From the NCBI GenBank assembly GCA_044449065.1, contig JBIOHP010000012.1, positions 1-64,000 on the forward strand: a stretch of DNA of 64,000 nucleotides. The letters run 5' to 3'. Position 1 is the stretch's first letter. Each line of letters starts with the position of its first letter. The notes under the pieces are model-generated. The model did not search any database. It was not told where the DNA came from and saw nothing but the letters and a program-made list of their open reading frames with translations. A program made the position numbers and the translations under genes. The DNA comes from JBIOHP01 sp044449065 (GTDB lineage Bacteria; Bacteroidota; Ignavibacteria; UBA10030; SZUA-254). Below, in pieces: positions 1 to 9,693 of the stretch.

Positions 1-116
1 CATAAGGTCTATACTTAAAAACAGTCAATTTTATAGGGAAATTGTCATATATCTCCCCCAAATGGAGGATTTTTAAGTTAAACCGGCAACGTGAAAGTAA
101 TTTAATCCGTTAATTT

Positions 117-145
117 TTGACATTTACTACAAAATTTAATATTAT
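117..145 (+). promoter_or_regulatory. sigma70-type promoter for the Myb-like gene
   Basis: A perfect -35 hexamer TTGACA (117-122) is followed after exactly 17 bases by TATTAT (140-145) in an AT-rich stretch. Transcription would start near 152, giving a leader of about 95 nt before the ATG at 249. An AAGGA Shine-Dalgarno-like run lies just upstream of that ATG. Seen directly in sequence; activity is inferred. Confidence 0.6.
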
Positions 146-248
146 TTAGTATTGAATTTACAGCGCTAGATCGTAAAGCGAATAATACACAAATCAAGCA
201 AATCAACCCACTTTTTATTAACAAACTTCTTTATCAGATAAGGACACT

Positions 249-857
249 ATGAAAAAGAAACAATTTCCAAATTCACGCAAACCCTGGTCGACAGAAAACG
301 ATCAGACCTTGCGTGAATTATACGGCAAACGACCTCGCAGGATTATTGCCGAAATGATGGGGAGAACAATTATCAGCATCAATGCACGGGCCCGGATACT
401 GGGCCTCACCAGAGAAGCGAGATTGTGGACTGCTCCAGAAGATCAACACATAAAAGATCATTATGGAAAGGAACCCGTTGAACAGATCGCTAAAAAATTA
501 AAACGAACAATTCTCGCGGTACGCGGGAGAGTTGTAAAACTCGGCATCGGGAAACGCATACCATGGACAGAGAAAGATAAAGCATATATCCGCAAATGGT
601 ATCGGAAGAAAACCTCAATCGAAATTGCAGAAGCTCTAAATCGTGAGCGTTATGCAATCAGATTCATGGCAAAACGCTTAGGGGTAACGAAACGAGTGCC
701 GAAAGTGCCATGGTCGCAGACTGATCTTGATTACATCCGGACCAACATTCAAGCGATGAGCCACAGACAAATCGCAGAAAAGCTTCGCCGGACGGAATGG
801 GCAATTAGTCAGAAAGCGTTCAGAATGGGACTATTGAAGAAGATCACCAAAGGATAA
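249..857 (+). CDS. Four-repeat Myb/SANT-like helix-turn-helix protein
   Basis: This small basic protein (202 aa) is almost entirely four tandem copies of one module. The copies run roughly W13-L53, W60-I100, W106-V146 and W155-L195. Each has a leading tryptophan followed by an acidic residue or two, a central IAE/IAK-type helix and an arginine-rich last helix ending in a lgl/lgi-type turn. The layout resembles Myb/SANT or GcrA-like HTH domains that bind DNA as tandem readers. No catalytic or ligand domain is present. The gene stands alone on the plus strand with its own promoter and a bidirectional terminator. I infer a DNA-binding protein; the target is unknown. The start ATG has AAGGA a few bases upstream. 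Confidence 0.8.
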   Translation: MKKKQFPNSRKPWSTENDQTLRELYGKRPRRIIAEMMGRTIISINARARILGLTREARLWTAPEDQHIKDHYGKEPVEQIAKKLKRTILAVRGRVVKLGIGKRIPWTEKDKAYIRKWYRKKTSIEIAEALNRERYAIRFMAKRLGVTKRVPKVPWSQTDLDYIRTNIQAMSHRQIAEKLRRTEWAISQKAFRMGLLKKITKG

Positions 858-879
858 CTTCTTCTTTACATTTGTACAA

Positions 880-916
880 AAAACCCTCACTCTTTATGAA
901 TGAGGGTTTTTTATTT
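880..916. terminator. Bidirectional terminator between convergent genes
   Basis: An inverted repeat (about 880-889 with 901-910, loop about 11 nt) is flanked by an A-run on the left and a T-run on the right. It can therefore end transcription of both the plus-strand Myb-like gene and the minus-strand protease gene that converge here. Confidence 0.8.
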
Positions 917-971
917 TACACCTGCAATTATTATAAACCGTATGAAATTTTATTTCATTCCGGTTTACAAA

Positions 972-3953
972 TCAACGCAACAGCAATAATTTTTTAACAT
1001 CCGTGTAGACATTTCCTGAAGCTCCGCCGGTTACCATTATACGATAAAAGTAGACGCCACTGGGCAATGAGGACCCATTAAACTGAACATGATATCGGCC
1101 TGCTTGTTGATCGCGATCTACGAGCGTTGAAACGAGCTGACCAAGGACATCAAACACACTCAAGGTTACCTTTCCGCTTGCGGGAATATCATAACTAATA
1201 TTAGTAGTCGGATTGAAGGGATTAGGATAATTTTGCAATAAGGAAAATGCCACCGGACGAATTCCCTTATCTTTGCTGACTCCAAGCGGAAGGATGTACT
1301 TCCATTTTTCTTTTGCAAAATCGGCATTCCGTTGAAGATCGCTTAAATTATTACCGGCTATGACGCCAAAAGCAACTCTTTGTGTTGCACCAATGGCGAG
1401 TGAATAGGGTCCCTCTGAAACAACCAAATGAATATCAGCAGCCGTATCACGGGTAACGATGCCGTCTGAAAGCCAATGCCATTTTGCGGAATCGGAAAGA
1501 TCAATATTCACATCATTGACAAGGGCACGATATGAAGCTGCGGTATCTAAAGCACTTGTTCCACAATATACAGGGTTATGGGCGCTGTCATCCCATGCAT
1601 AACCCATGTTTCGTGACGTATCAAAAGCGGTTTTATTAGTAGCATAGTTCGGCAGCATATCCCAATCAAAAAATAAACCGGCGTAAAGATTCGAAACGGG
1701 TGCATTTGAAGTATTTTTAATATCATATTCCACAATAATATAGTTTGTATCAGGAGGATTATGGAACGCATAAGATCGCGTATCGACTGTTAATCCTATA
1801 TGATTAGCACTGGGAGCCGTTGAATCAGTAAATTGAGCATAACCCTGCTGTGTAGCAATTGGTCCCGGACTCACCATTTGATAAACCTTGGATGAATAAA
1901 ACGCGGAATTTTCAGTTCCTATATCATTCCGAACCACGTCCACAACTTTGGTTGACGAATTTCCGATAATGAGACCAGCTTCAAATAGTTGATTTCCTCC
2001 CTTATATACGAAACCTACACCCTGGGAATTCGTTGGAGGATCATTAAACCCAAGTCTCCCATTATTAGAAATGGTAGTTGTCACATTATTAACATTATGC
2101 GTTGCATAAGGTGGATTCATCAAAATGCTAAACAATTGAAAGTCTTTATAATTTCCATCATCGATGAGCAAAACGAACTGTACAACATGTCCCGGAGCTA
2201 TCTTGGTGCTGATCTGAACAGTGAACGGATTGGCGTCATTTGAAACTGTACCCAGCGTTGGAACCGAACCAATTGGGAATGTTTTTTGAGGCATTGAAAC
2301 ATTATTATCATATGTCGCAAGTGTTATCGTCGCACCAGCACTAGTTGGAAAAAGATAGTTTTGAAATACAGCTTTTAAGGCAAATATCTCCCCGGGTTCA
2401 AGAAGGCCATTATTATTTCCCTGAATCGAATCAACTGCGCGGAATGATACCATTCGAATCGCGGGCCATGTATTTTCGGTTACAGCTCTCAGAGCATTGA
2501 TCCGCCCTTTTCCTAATTTATACTTGATTGTTGATCCCGTATTGATAGAATAAATATCATCACACGTTACCCGTATTTGTTGGCCGATCTGAAGAGCTGT
2601 ATATGAGGGAAACTTTGCCTTAACGAGTCCTGCAAGTCCGGCGGCATGTGGTGACGCCATAGACGTCCCTGCAAGGATGGCATAGGTACTACCATAATAA
2701 GTATTTAAGATATCCGTCGCCGAAGTGTATAAAGTTCCCGCTCCCCCAGGAGCAGATACGGAAATGGTTTCACCATATTGTGTGTAACTAGCCCGCATAT
2801 CATTTGGTCCAGTAGCGGCGACACTAAACACATTCTTATAAGCGGCAGGAAAATTCATATCTTCTGTACCTGCATTACCCGCGGCTGCAACGACAAGAGA
2901 TCCCATCGAGGTTACGCTATCGATAATTTCCTGCTCGAATTGAGAAGCCCCCGGACCTCCCCAACTGCAATTAATGGCAACCGCTCCTCTCTGTGCAGCA
3001 TACATAATCCCTTCAAAACCGAACACGATGTAGGGTGTTCCCCCCGGTCCTCTCGTATCGTTATCCGATCCGGTTTTAATAGCAATGACGCGGCAATTAT
3101 TTGCCACTCCCGCTACTCCGATATGATTATTTGTTCGGGCACTTGCAATTCCTGCAACATGCGTTCCGTGCCCTGCGCCATCATTCGTGGGAGTCGGATT
3201 ATTATCACCGACTGGATTATTGTAATCAGCACCTCCAAAATCCCATCCGTGCCAATCATCAATATATCCGTCGCCGTCATCATCTATGCCGTTAAATCGC
3301 TTATCATTGCCGTGGGCGTCAAGACCGGTTTCACCCGGATTGATGTAGATATTATCAGCGAGATCAGGATGATCCCATTGAACCCCAGTATCGACAATAC
3401 CTATTGATATAGTAGAATCACCTGAAGCCATGCAATACGCAGAATCTGCCATTATTTTGGTTAGCGCCCATTGGAGATTTCTTAATGAGTCATTTGGCGT
3501 GCAGGAGCTTATGCCATCCACCGGGTAAATAAACCATGGTTCCGCATAAAGAACTTCCGGTCGTTGAGAGATCTCCTTTGCTACGGTAAAAGGATCCATA
3601 GGGGTGTTATATGTCATCACATAGAACATCGATAAATCCACAGTCTTAACATTGAAATTTTGTTGAGGAAAGAGATTATCGACCGACCGCGCAGAGTACT
3701 TCGCCAAGAAGGTTTTCAAAGAATTATTCATTGTTGTTGAATGTTTCTTAAACCCCGGATGGGCAGGATTCTGCAATCGAATGATAACCTTATTTGGCAG
3801 ATAATGACTATTTTGTGGTGACTTCATGGCAACATTTGGCATTCTATCGAGAGGCAGTCGTTTTTTTATATTGCCAGAATGCCCCACGCTAAAAGCATTG
3901 TTGATTACGAAAAACCATAAGAATGGTAAGTATAAGAACCTGACTATTTTCAT
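972..3953 (-). CDS. Secreted subtilisin-like (S8) serine protease with T9SS sorting domain
   Basis: This 993-aa protein starts with a hydrophobic signal peptide (about 1-22), then an inhibitor-like propeptide (about 52-145) and an S8 catalytic domain. The catalytic triad is visible: D188 (VDTG), H262 (GHGTHVAG) and S431 (GTSMASPH), with oxyanion N360 (AAGN). A D-rich insert at about 219-236 (DDDGDGYIDD) looks like a calcium-binding loop. The middle region (about 500-900) is beta-rich and unassigned. The last ~85 residues hold the NYPNPFNP motif and the GxVxxLVDxxxxAG...GVYFYR pattern of a type IX secretion C-terminal sorting domain. The protein should therefore cross the outer membrane and be released or anchored at the surface. 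The ATG has AGGAT upstream. Likely roles are nutrient proteolysis or maturation of surface proteins (inference). Confidence 0.93.
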   Translation of the reverse strand: MKIVRFLYLPFLWFFVINNAFSVGHSGNIKKRLPLDRMPNVAMKSPQNSHYLPNKVIIRLQNPAHPGFKKHSTTMNNSLKTFLAKYSARSVDNLFPQQNFNVKTVDLSMFYVMTYNTPMDPFTVAKEISQRPEVLYAEPWFIYPVDGISSCTPNDSLRNLQWALTKIMADSAYCMASGDSTISIGIVDTGVQWDHPDLADNIYINPGETGLDAHGNDKRFNGIDDDGDGYIDDWHGWDFGGADYNNPVGDNNPTPTNDGAGHGTHVAGIASARTNNHIGVAGVANNCRVIAIKTGSDNDTRGPGGTPYIVFGFEGIMYAAQRGAVAINCSWGGPGASQFEQEIIDSVTSMGSLVVAAAGNAGTEDMNFPAAYKNVFSVAATGPNDMRASYTQYGETISVSAPGGAGTLYTSATDILNTYYGSTYAILAGTSMASPHAAGLAGLVKAKFPSYTALQIGQQIRVTCDDIYSINTGSTIKYKLGKGRINALRAVTENTWPAIRMVSFRAVDSIQGNNNGLLEPGEIFALKAVFQNYLFPTSAGATITLATYDNNVSMPQKTFPIGSVPTLGTVSNDANPFTVQISTKIAPGHVVQFVLLIDDGNYKDFQLFSILMNPPYATHNVNNVTTTISNNGRLGFNDPPTNSQGVGFVYKGGNQLFEAGLIIGNSSTKVVDVVRNDIGTENSAFYSSKVYQMVSPGPIATQQGYAQFTDSTAPSANHIGLTVDTRSYAFHNPPDTNYIIVEYDIKNTSNAPVSNLYAGLFFDWDMLPNYATNKTAFDTSRNMGYAWDDSAHNPVYCGTSALDTAASYRALVNDVNIDLSDSAKWHWLSDGIVTRDTAADIHLVVSEGPYSLAIGATQRVAFGVIAGNNLSDLQRNADFAKEKWKYILPLGVSKDKGIRPVAFSLLQNYPNPFNPTTNISYDIPASGKVTLSVFDVLGQLVSTLVDRDQQAGRYHVQFNGSSLPSGVYFYRIMVTGGASGNVYTDVKKLLLLR

Positions 3954-4029
3954 AATTTATCCTGAAACAAATGGTTAACTTATTAATTTAAACTACAAAT
4001 CTTTTTATATAGTTGCAATAGATTGAGAA

Positions 4030-4614
4030 TTATTCTCGATAGAGAGAATGTTCAAAAATAAACTTCTCAACGTTTTGGGGAACAAGATATTTTATGGACT
4101 TACCCGATTTGACGTGAATTCTAACCATAGTCCCTGAAATCCCAATGTTTGGAACATCGATAAATTTGACCCTTTTATTGGAATTATATTCAAATTTTGC
4201 TGTAGGGAATCCCGGTCGGTTCATCACCAGTATATCAGCAACAGACATAATTTCATTCGGGTTTTTCCATTTATTAAAATCAGCCCAATTATCAATACCG
4301 ATAATTAATGAAAAATCTGTCCGTGGATATATGGAGCATAAAGATTCCAAAGTATCGATGGTATATGATATTCCGCCTCTTCGTATTTCAATATCGGATA
4401 CTTCAAAATGCGGGTTATCATGGATTGCAAGTTTGGTCATCTGATACCGATGATCAGCAGGAGCCAGATTTCGATCTCTTTTGTGTGGCGATATAGCTGC
4501 GGGAATGAAGATAATCTTATGTAATTTTTCTTGCGTAAGAATACTTTCACATACTATTAGATGTCCCATATGAGGAGGGTTAAATGTTCCGCCAAATATG
4601 CCTATTTTATTCAT
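4030..4614 (-). CDS. nadD: Nicotinate-nucleotide adenylyltransferase
   Basis: NadD transfers AMP from ATP to nicotinate mononucleotide, giving deamido-NAD in NAD synthesis. The 194-aa protein has the nucleotidyltransferase signature GGTFNPPHMGH at residues 8-18 and the C-terminal ISGTMVR motif at about 159-165, both diagnostic for the NadD/NadM fold. Length is normal. It lies 32 bp downstream of the last glycosyltransferase of the glycan cluster and is probably read through from it, although function gives no link. L-aspartate oxidase (nadB), from the same pathway, is encoded at 40.5-42.2 kb. Confidence 0.95.
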   Translation of the reverse strand: MNKIGIFGGTFNPPHMGHLIVCESILTQEKLHKIIFIPAAISPHKRDRNLAPADHRYQMTKLAIHDNPHFEVSDIEIRRGGISYTIDTLESLCSIYPRTDFSLIIGIDNWADFNKWKNPNEIMSVADILVMNRPGFPTAKFEYNSNKRVKFIDVPNIGISGTMVRIHVKSGKSIKYLVPQNVEKFIFEHSLYRE

Positions 4615-4646
4615 TTAGCATTCAATAATATTGAGAACGTTGAATT

Positions 4647-5780
4647 TCAAGAAAATATTTCTTCACCTCGAATAACATTCTTATATAATTTTTCATATTT
4701 ACGCGCAATACACTCCCAGTTTAGTTCGTCGAGAAACTTCCGATATCCTTTTTCGATCCTTTCTTTATAAGATTCAGGGTGTTCCCTGTAATCCCGAATA
4801 ATCTCGAGAGCTTCTAGTTCATTCCTCACGATGCATACGATATCGGCATAATCTTTAACATTACCGCAATCTAATGAAATAAATAATGTTTTACTGGCAA
4901 AAGCCTCATACATAACGAGGGGAGCACACTCAACCTTCGAGCCGAAGAGAAAAATATCAGCGTCGACATATACTTCGATCGTATTTTTACGGGAGTATCC
5001 CTCCAGATTCAATGCATTATTCGTGAATGCTTGATATCGGCAATATCTATAACATTCCTTCAACCATTTCTTCGTGGAGGAATGATATGAATTGCCGATA
5101 AGCACCGGAACTATGCCCATTTTTTTTAACGCTGGCACTACACGCCAGAAAAAATCGTGTCCTTTCAGCCAACTATGATTCGAGACATTCAGGACTATAA
5201 TATTATTTCCGATCTTATGCTTTTTTCGAAATTCACCCTTCATACCTGCATTAAATTCTTCCATGCTCGAGCCATTCGGAATAACAATACCGTTATCGAT
5301 ATTATGATTATCCGCGAATTGTTTATCAATATACGACATCGAATGGTACACCACGGCGTCATATAATTTCAGAATTTCGGGCATCGAATCGAAATATTGC
5401 TTAAATCGTCCGTCGTGTAAACGCGAATATCCGCACGGCACTAATATCTTTTTCATTGTGATGGATGGCAATAGGTTGTACACAAGATCAGTACTCCATA
5501 TCTGCGCTGCATAATTCAACATCACATCATACTTGGAATCTTTAATATAATTAATATATGATGTACTATCGCCGTGAATTCCCTCCACTACATTCCCTGA
5601 GCATCCGAATTCCTGAATCTCAACTCCATTCAACATCTTATTCTTTCTCTGGATTGAAAAACTTGTTGCAACTGTAACCTCGTGTCCGAATTTTACCAAA
5701 TGCTCAGAAATTTGTCGGATTACCTCCTCGCTTCCTCCAACGTCAGGTGCGTATCGTTGGACTGTATGGAGTATTTTCAT
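4647..5780 (-). CDS. Glycosyltransferase family 4 (GT-B fold)
   Basis: This 377-aa protein has the GT4 layout. The N-terminal Rossmann half has a glycine-containing acceptor loop (RYAPDVGGSEE, about 9-19), and the C-terminal half carries the E-x7-E sugar-nucleotide motif in ECAPLVMYEAF. It should transfer a sugar from an NDP or UDP donor during assembly of a surface glycan on the cytoplasmic face of the membrane. Its ATG overlaps the stop of the preceding CgeB-like gene by four bases (ATGA), indicating translational coupling. Sugar specificity cannot be read from sequence. It is the last glycan gene before nadD. Confidence 0.88.
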   Translation of the reverse strand: MKILHTVQRYAPDVGGSEEVIRQISEHLVKFGHEVTVATSFSIQRKNKMLNGVEIQEFGCSGNVVEGIHGDSTSYINYIKDSKYDVMLNYAAQIWSTDLVYNLLPSITMKKILVPCGYSRLHDGRFKQYFDSMPEILKLYDAVVYHSMSYIDKQFADNHNIDNGIVIPNGSSMEEFNAGMKGEFRKKHKIGNNIIVLNVSNHSWLKGHDFFWRVVPALKKMGIVPVLIGNSYHSSTKKWLKECYRYCRYQAFTNNALNLEGYSRKNTIEVYVDADIFLFGSKVECAPLVMYEAFASKTLFISLDCGNVKDYADIVCIVRNELEALEIIRDYREHPESYKERIEKGYRKFLDELNWECIARKYEKLYKNVIRGEEIFS

Positions 5781-6760
5781 ACCTCGAAACCCATGTTACG
5801 AAATATCTCTCTAAAGCGTTGTTCATAGGTATGCTCCTTTAACGTCCGAAGGTATGCTTTTTCTCCTATTCGTTCGCGTTCAGTCTCATGCTCTAAGTAA
5901 TATCGAATTTTTCGCACCATATCTCGTTTTGATTGAAAACATACCATTTCATATTCGAGATCGAAATAATGTTCCAAGTTCTTAACGTAATTTGTCAATA
6001 AAAACGCTCCACATGCGGGAACTTCAAAATTTCTTCCTTTAATTTGGTCTTTTTTTCGAAAAATGGTGTGAATATTCCATGATGCGTTAGAGAGATTGAG
6101 GTTTATTTTTGAACGATTGAATATCTCAATCATTTGTGGCTGTGATACTCTTCCATTCTCCCAACCCTGACCAAACGTACGGACATCGATTCCATTGAGA
6201 TGGAGATATTTAATAATAAATTTACGGCTCCCATGCGCCTGGCCTATAAATGATACATCAATATCCTTTTTTGCATTAGACAGTTTTACATAATCGAAGT
6301 GATTGCACCCCCATTGTGTCATGAGTGCATTTTTATAGCCAATACGATCGTATTTTTCGATTGCTTCCCGGTCAGTTGTAGAAATATAGCTGAAACAAGG
6401 AGCGTATCGTTTACTGAAATATTCGAAACGCCAATGGTCATCACAAAACCAGTTAAACGTAGTGAATTTATCGGAAAGTTGAGTCAGACCATTAATAAAT
6501 AATTCTTCTGTAAACAGGATGAAGAAAATTAAATCTGGTTGCACACGGTCAGCAGTTTCCAGAAGTTGCGCATTCATCGCCTCTTGACCCAGGTCCTGCA
6601 TTATCGTGAAAAAATCAAACTCCACAACCTCCGGTACCATTTTTTTTAAAACAGGAAAGAAATTAGTGTATTCGAAACTCGGTCCTTGAGCTTTTCGACC
6701 GTAATCGTAATGCATTCCAACATAGAGAAGCTTATTGAGCGGTTTAGTTTGCGAAGGCAT
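5777..6760 (-). CDS. CgeB-like glycosyltransferase
   Basis: The sequence resembles the CgeB/glyco_trans_1_2 group of GT-B enzymes. The C-terminal third has the characteristic GRNFEVPACGAFLLT segment followed by 'YFDLEYEMVCFQS', which in this family surrounds the donor-sugar site. I place the start at the ATG at 6760 (327 aa, MPSQTKPLNK...). A longer reading from 6793 would run 50 bases into the flippase gene, whereas 6760 leaves a 17-base overlap. Acceptor and sugar are unknown. The gene is coupled on both sides in the glycan cluster, so it most likely adds one residue of the repeat unit. Confidence 0.8.
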   Translation of the reverse strand: MPSQTKPLNKLLYVGMHYDYGRKAQGPSFEYTNFFPVLKKMVPEVVEFDFFTIMQDLGQEAMNAQLLETADRVQPDLIFFILFTEELFINGLTQLSDKFTTFNWFCDDHWRFEYFSKRYAPCFSYISTTDREAIEKYDRIGYKNALMTQWGCNHFDYVKLSNAKKDIDVSFIGQAHGSRKFIIKYLHLNGIDVRTFGQGWENGRVSQPQMIEIFNRSKINLNLSNASWNIHTIFRKKDQIKGRNFEVPACGAFLLTNYVKNLEHYFDLEYEMVCFQSKRDMVRKIRYYLEHETERERIGEKAYLRTLKEHTYEQRFREIFRNMGFEV

Positions 6761-8171
6761 ACAATTTCCCGAGCATATCCTGGAAGACTCCATATCGATA
6801 ATTAAGATAACAGTACACTATTGTTACGCCGATAATTCCCGGCAACCAATATACAGAAATAACTAGCAGGACAATCATAAGGGCATACAAGAATGATTGG
6901 TGAATAAAACTACCTGAGAAAGAGATTCCCCTCCGGTGATAAATATTGATCGTAATTCCCGATTGAAGAATAAATCCGAGAGATAGAACAACGGGCAACA
7001 AATAAATAGAAAGATGGTTCGTAAATCCAATCCATGATCCAAACACATAGAATGAGGTGAAGATCATGGTTGAATAAAACCAATCCTTACGAAATCCGAG
7101 CGGTAATAACGCCACGCCCAGGACCCACGAATATACTTTGGGAATTCCGGTGACAAGCATAGCGCCAAAATATCCTGTTGCGATAGTAAATTCTTTCTTG
7201 TAAATAAATTCGAGAACCAGCGATCTTCCCAGAAACAACACGATAATAATTGGTACGATAATCGCGATTGCAATTAGCGTAGTACGTTCAATCAAGGATA
7301 CAGTCCCTTGTGGATCGTTCCGTCGCTTGGCTATCTCAGGAAAAATATGCATGGTAAGCCACGCAAGCGCGATATTCGGATATAAATCAGCAACTTTCGC
7401 CACACTTTGAACAATGGCATTATCCACCTCGCCTAATTTCCCGAGAATATATCTCTTGACCAAAAAATCTCCGATCAACCAGGTCACTCCAACAATGAAA
7501 GAAAGCAGTGCGACCTTAAATATCTTCACAAAAATAGGACTAACATTCAATGCCTTCATGTTGAGGAGATAAGATTTGCGTAAAATTATTAATCCAATTA
7601 CAGTTAAAAAAATTTCATTTCCCATTAATCCCATCGCCGCCCCGGTTAAATGATACGATGCGGAAAGAAAGTAAAGAATGGGAAGAATGATAATAGCAGG
7701 CAATATTTTAAATATGAGGATTTCCTTCAACATCCCTGCACCCTCCATAATCGCATAGAGGCAACTCTGAATGACTGTGAAGGGAGCCGATAGAAGAAGC
7801 AAACTTACCGGTAAAGCGAAATCTGTACGATTGGTCACTAAACGGCAAACATAATCGGGATTCCATAAAATTACCAGAAGAAGTATGCCTAAAAAGATAC
7901 CAGCCAGCATCATACTAAGCATTATAACACGGGAAAGAGTTTCACGTTTTTCATCAGTGGATGCTGTTATAAGCTGGGAGGAAAGTGTCGTTATTCCGAG
8001 TGGTAAACCAAAGGCAAATATTGGGAATAACACTCCCGCCATTTGTTGACTAATGGAAAGTATTCCAAATAAATTAAGTGTTAAGAAAGCGGCAAATATT
8101 TTATTCCGGAGAAAACCACTTAACACATTAATCATGGTTGCGATCATGTTATAGACGATCTTTTTCGTCAT
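6744..8171 (-). CDS. Wzx-like polysaccharide flippase (MOP superfamily)
   Basis: This 475-aa integral membrane protein has about 12-14 hydrophobic helices. Its N-terminal pattern (NMIATMINVLSGFLRNKIFA) is typical of polysaccharide-biosynthesis exporters of the MATE/MOP superfamily. It would flip lipid-linked oligosaccharide from the cytoplasmic to the periplasmic side. It overlaps the upstream GT2 by ATGA and the downstream CgeB-like gene by 17 bases. No Wzy polymerase, ligase or initiating sugar-phosphate transferase is visible nearby, so the full pathway must use genes elsewhere, or the product is a single-unit glycan. Confidence 0.87.
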   Translation of the reverse strand: MTKKIVYNMIATMINVLSGFLRNKIFAAFLTLNLFGILSISQQMAGVLFPIFAFGLPLGITTLSSQLITASTDEKRETLSRVIMLSMMLAGIFLGILLLVILWNPDYVCRLVTNRTDFALPVSLLLLSAPFTVIQSCLYAIMEGAGMLKEILIFKILPAIIILPILYFLSASYHLTGAAMGLMGNEIFLTVIGLIILRKSYLLNMKALNVSPIFVKIFKVALLSFIVGVTWLIGDFLVKRYILGKLGEVDNAIVQSVAKVADLYPNIALAWLTMHIFPEIAKRRNDPQGTVSLIERTTLIAIAIIVPIIIVLFLGRSLVLEFIYKKEFTIATGYFGAMLVTGIPKVYSWVLGVALLPLGFRKDWFYSTMIFTSFYVFGSWIGFTNHLSIYLLPVVLSLGFILQSGITINIYHRRGISFSGSFIHQSFLYALMIVLLVISVYWLPGIIGVTIVYCYLNYRYGVFQDMLGKLYAFAN

Positions 8172-8917
8172 TTTCTCGTTCCGAATATTTTAAATAAATT
8201 GCGCCGCCGTTCTTTTCGATAATTTTTTGATATGACCGCTACATGCGATTGAAGCTCTTCACCCCTTGTCGCAACGATGCTTTCAGGATGAATTCGGATT
8301 TTATGCAAGACTTCCGGTATATTTGCCAATTCAAATCCTGCCAGGAGAGAACGTGCCCAAAAATCATAATCGTCACAACTTGGATATGCGGAATTGTATG
8401 GCGCGATGTGTTCGACAAGTTTTCTTCGCATCAGCGTGGCGCTATTAATCATTGAATTCAATTTTGCGAAGGTGGATCTTATTTTCCGTGGGTTCCAGTG
8501 AATGTGAGGAACGCCGATGATATTCCCTTTTGTATCGATATAATCCGCAAAACAACCGACAGCATCAATCCGAGGATTTGTGTTCAAATAACTCACTAAC
8601 CGCTCTAACTTGGTTGGTAATGATATATCATCGCAATCATGATTCATTAAATACGGTGAATTTGGATTGCATGATCGCCATCCGGTATTACGCGCTGCGG
8701 CGGGTCCTTTATTAATGTCATGAGAAATGATTTGAAACCGATCATCATTCCCTATTATTCCCCTTGCGACATCAACAGTATGATCCTTAGAACCGTCATT
8801 CACGATAATAACTTCAAGTTCAACCAGTGTTTGCATCTGAAGCGACCGGAGAGTTTCGCTGAGGTATTTTTCACCATTGTAAACGGGAATAAATACAGAA
8901 ACTATTGGTGTTTTCAT
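8168..8917 (-). CDS. Glycosyltransferase family 2
   Basis: This 249-aa GT-A enzyme starts with the family signature SVFIPVYNGEKYL (about 7-19) and has the metal and nucleotide-binding acidic stretch in MNHDCDDISLP (about 92-102). It probably uses a UDP- or dTDP-sugar to extend a lipid-linked glycan. Its ATG overlaps the stop of the upstream GT2, and its stop overlaps the start of the flippase, so translation is coupled on both sides. The length covers a single GT-A domain with a short C-terminal tail and no membrane helices. Confidence 0.88.
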   Translation of the reverse strand: MKTPIVSVFIPVYNGEKYLSETLRSLQMQTLVELEVIIVNDGSKDHTVDVARGIIGNDDRFQIISHDINKGPAAARNTGWRSCNPNSPYLMNHDCDDISLPTKLERLVSYLNTNPRIDAVGCFADYIDTKGNIIGVPHIHWNPRKIRSTFAKLNSMINSATLMRRKLVEHIAPYNSAYPSCDDYDFWARSLLAGFELANIPEVLHKIRIHPESIVATRGEELQSHVAVISKNYRKERRRNLFKIFGTRK

Positions 8918-9687
8918 TGAAATACGCCTTTAAAAAGGCGCATATAATATGCGAAATATGGTCTGAGCAGATATGTTATATACAATGGTTTATGGTAATA
9001 ATGAAATATAGCATGCGCCAATGTCTTAATTCGATAACGAACCAGTTCTGTTTCCTTCATTACAGTGACGTTAGACTCATGGATACGTCGCATAATCAAT
9101 GGTTCTTCAATATTTGCGACCGGAAACCGCGCTGCGATTCTGAGCCATAAGTCGTAATCCTCATTATGGAGAAAATTGGCGCTGTAATTGCCGCATATAT
9201 CAAGGACTGTCCTTCGGATCATTACGGAGCTGTGCGCAAATGGATTGTGTGTAAATATTTGGTTCATAATATCGGCAGATGATCCGGGATATTGTTCAGT
9301 ACCAATATTCCGACCTTGGGTATCAATTAAAATCACCCAGGATCCAACAACTGCAACATCCAGATGAGAATCTAAATATGTAACTTGTTTCAACAAACGA
9401 TCGGGTACGCACATATCATCGGCATCCATTCTGCAAATATATTTACCTATCGACTCACTTATACCTTTATTTAGCGATTTCGTGATGCCTAAATTATTAC
9501 TGTTACGAAGTAACTTTATCCGGGAATCGTGATATGAGCGAATTATTTGTTCTGAAGAATCGGTCGACCCATCATCGATAATTATACATTCAAAATCCGC
9601 AAAAGTTTGTCCAAGTACGCTCTCAACGGCGGAACGGAGGAATCGTTCCGCATTAAACATCGGTATGATGACACTTACCTTCGGCAT
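8914..9687 (-). CDS. Glycosyltransferase family 2
   Basis: A second single-domain GT2 (257 aa). The N-terminus has SVIIPMFNAERFL and a DDGS motif, followed by the metal-binding DAD (RMDADDMCVPDRL). It is similar in plan to the neighbouring GT2 but not a close copy, suggesting two different linkages in one oligosaccharide. The gene starts six bases after the stop of the upstream GT4 and overlaps the next GT2 by four bases. Donor and acceptor are unknown. Confidence 0.88.
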   Translation of the reverse strand: MPKVSVIIPMFNAERFLRSAVESVLGQTFADFECIIIDDGSTDSSEQIIRSYHDSRIKLLRNSNNLGITKSLNKGISESIGKYICRMDADDMCVPDRLLKQVTYLDSHLDVAVVGSWVILIDTQGRNIGTEQYPGSSADIMNQIFTHNPFAHSSVMIRRTVLDICGNYSANFLHNEDYDLWLRIAARFPVANIEEPLIMRRIHESNVTVMKETELVRYRIKTLAHAIFHYYHKPLYITYLLRPYFAYYMRLFKGVFQ

Positions 9688-9693
9688 GAACTA

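Noticed and set aside
2778..3407. 209-aa open frame antisense to the protease
   Set aside because: It lies wholly within the conserved S8 catalytic domain on the opposite strand, and its product shows no recognisable motif or composition.
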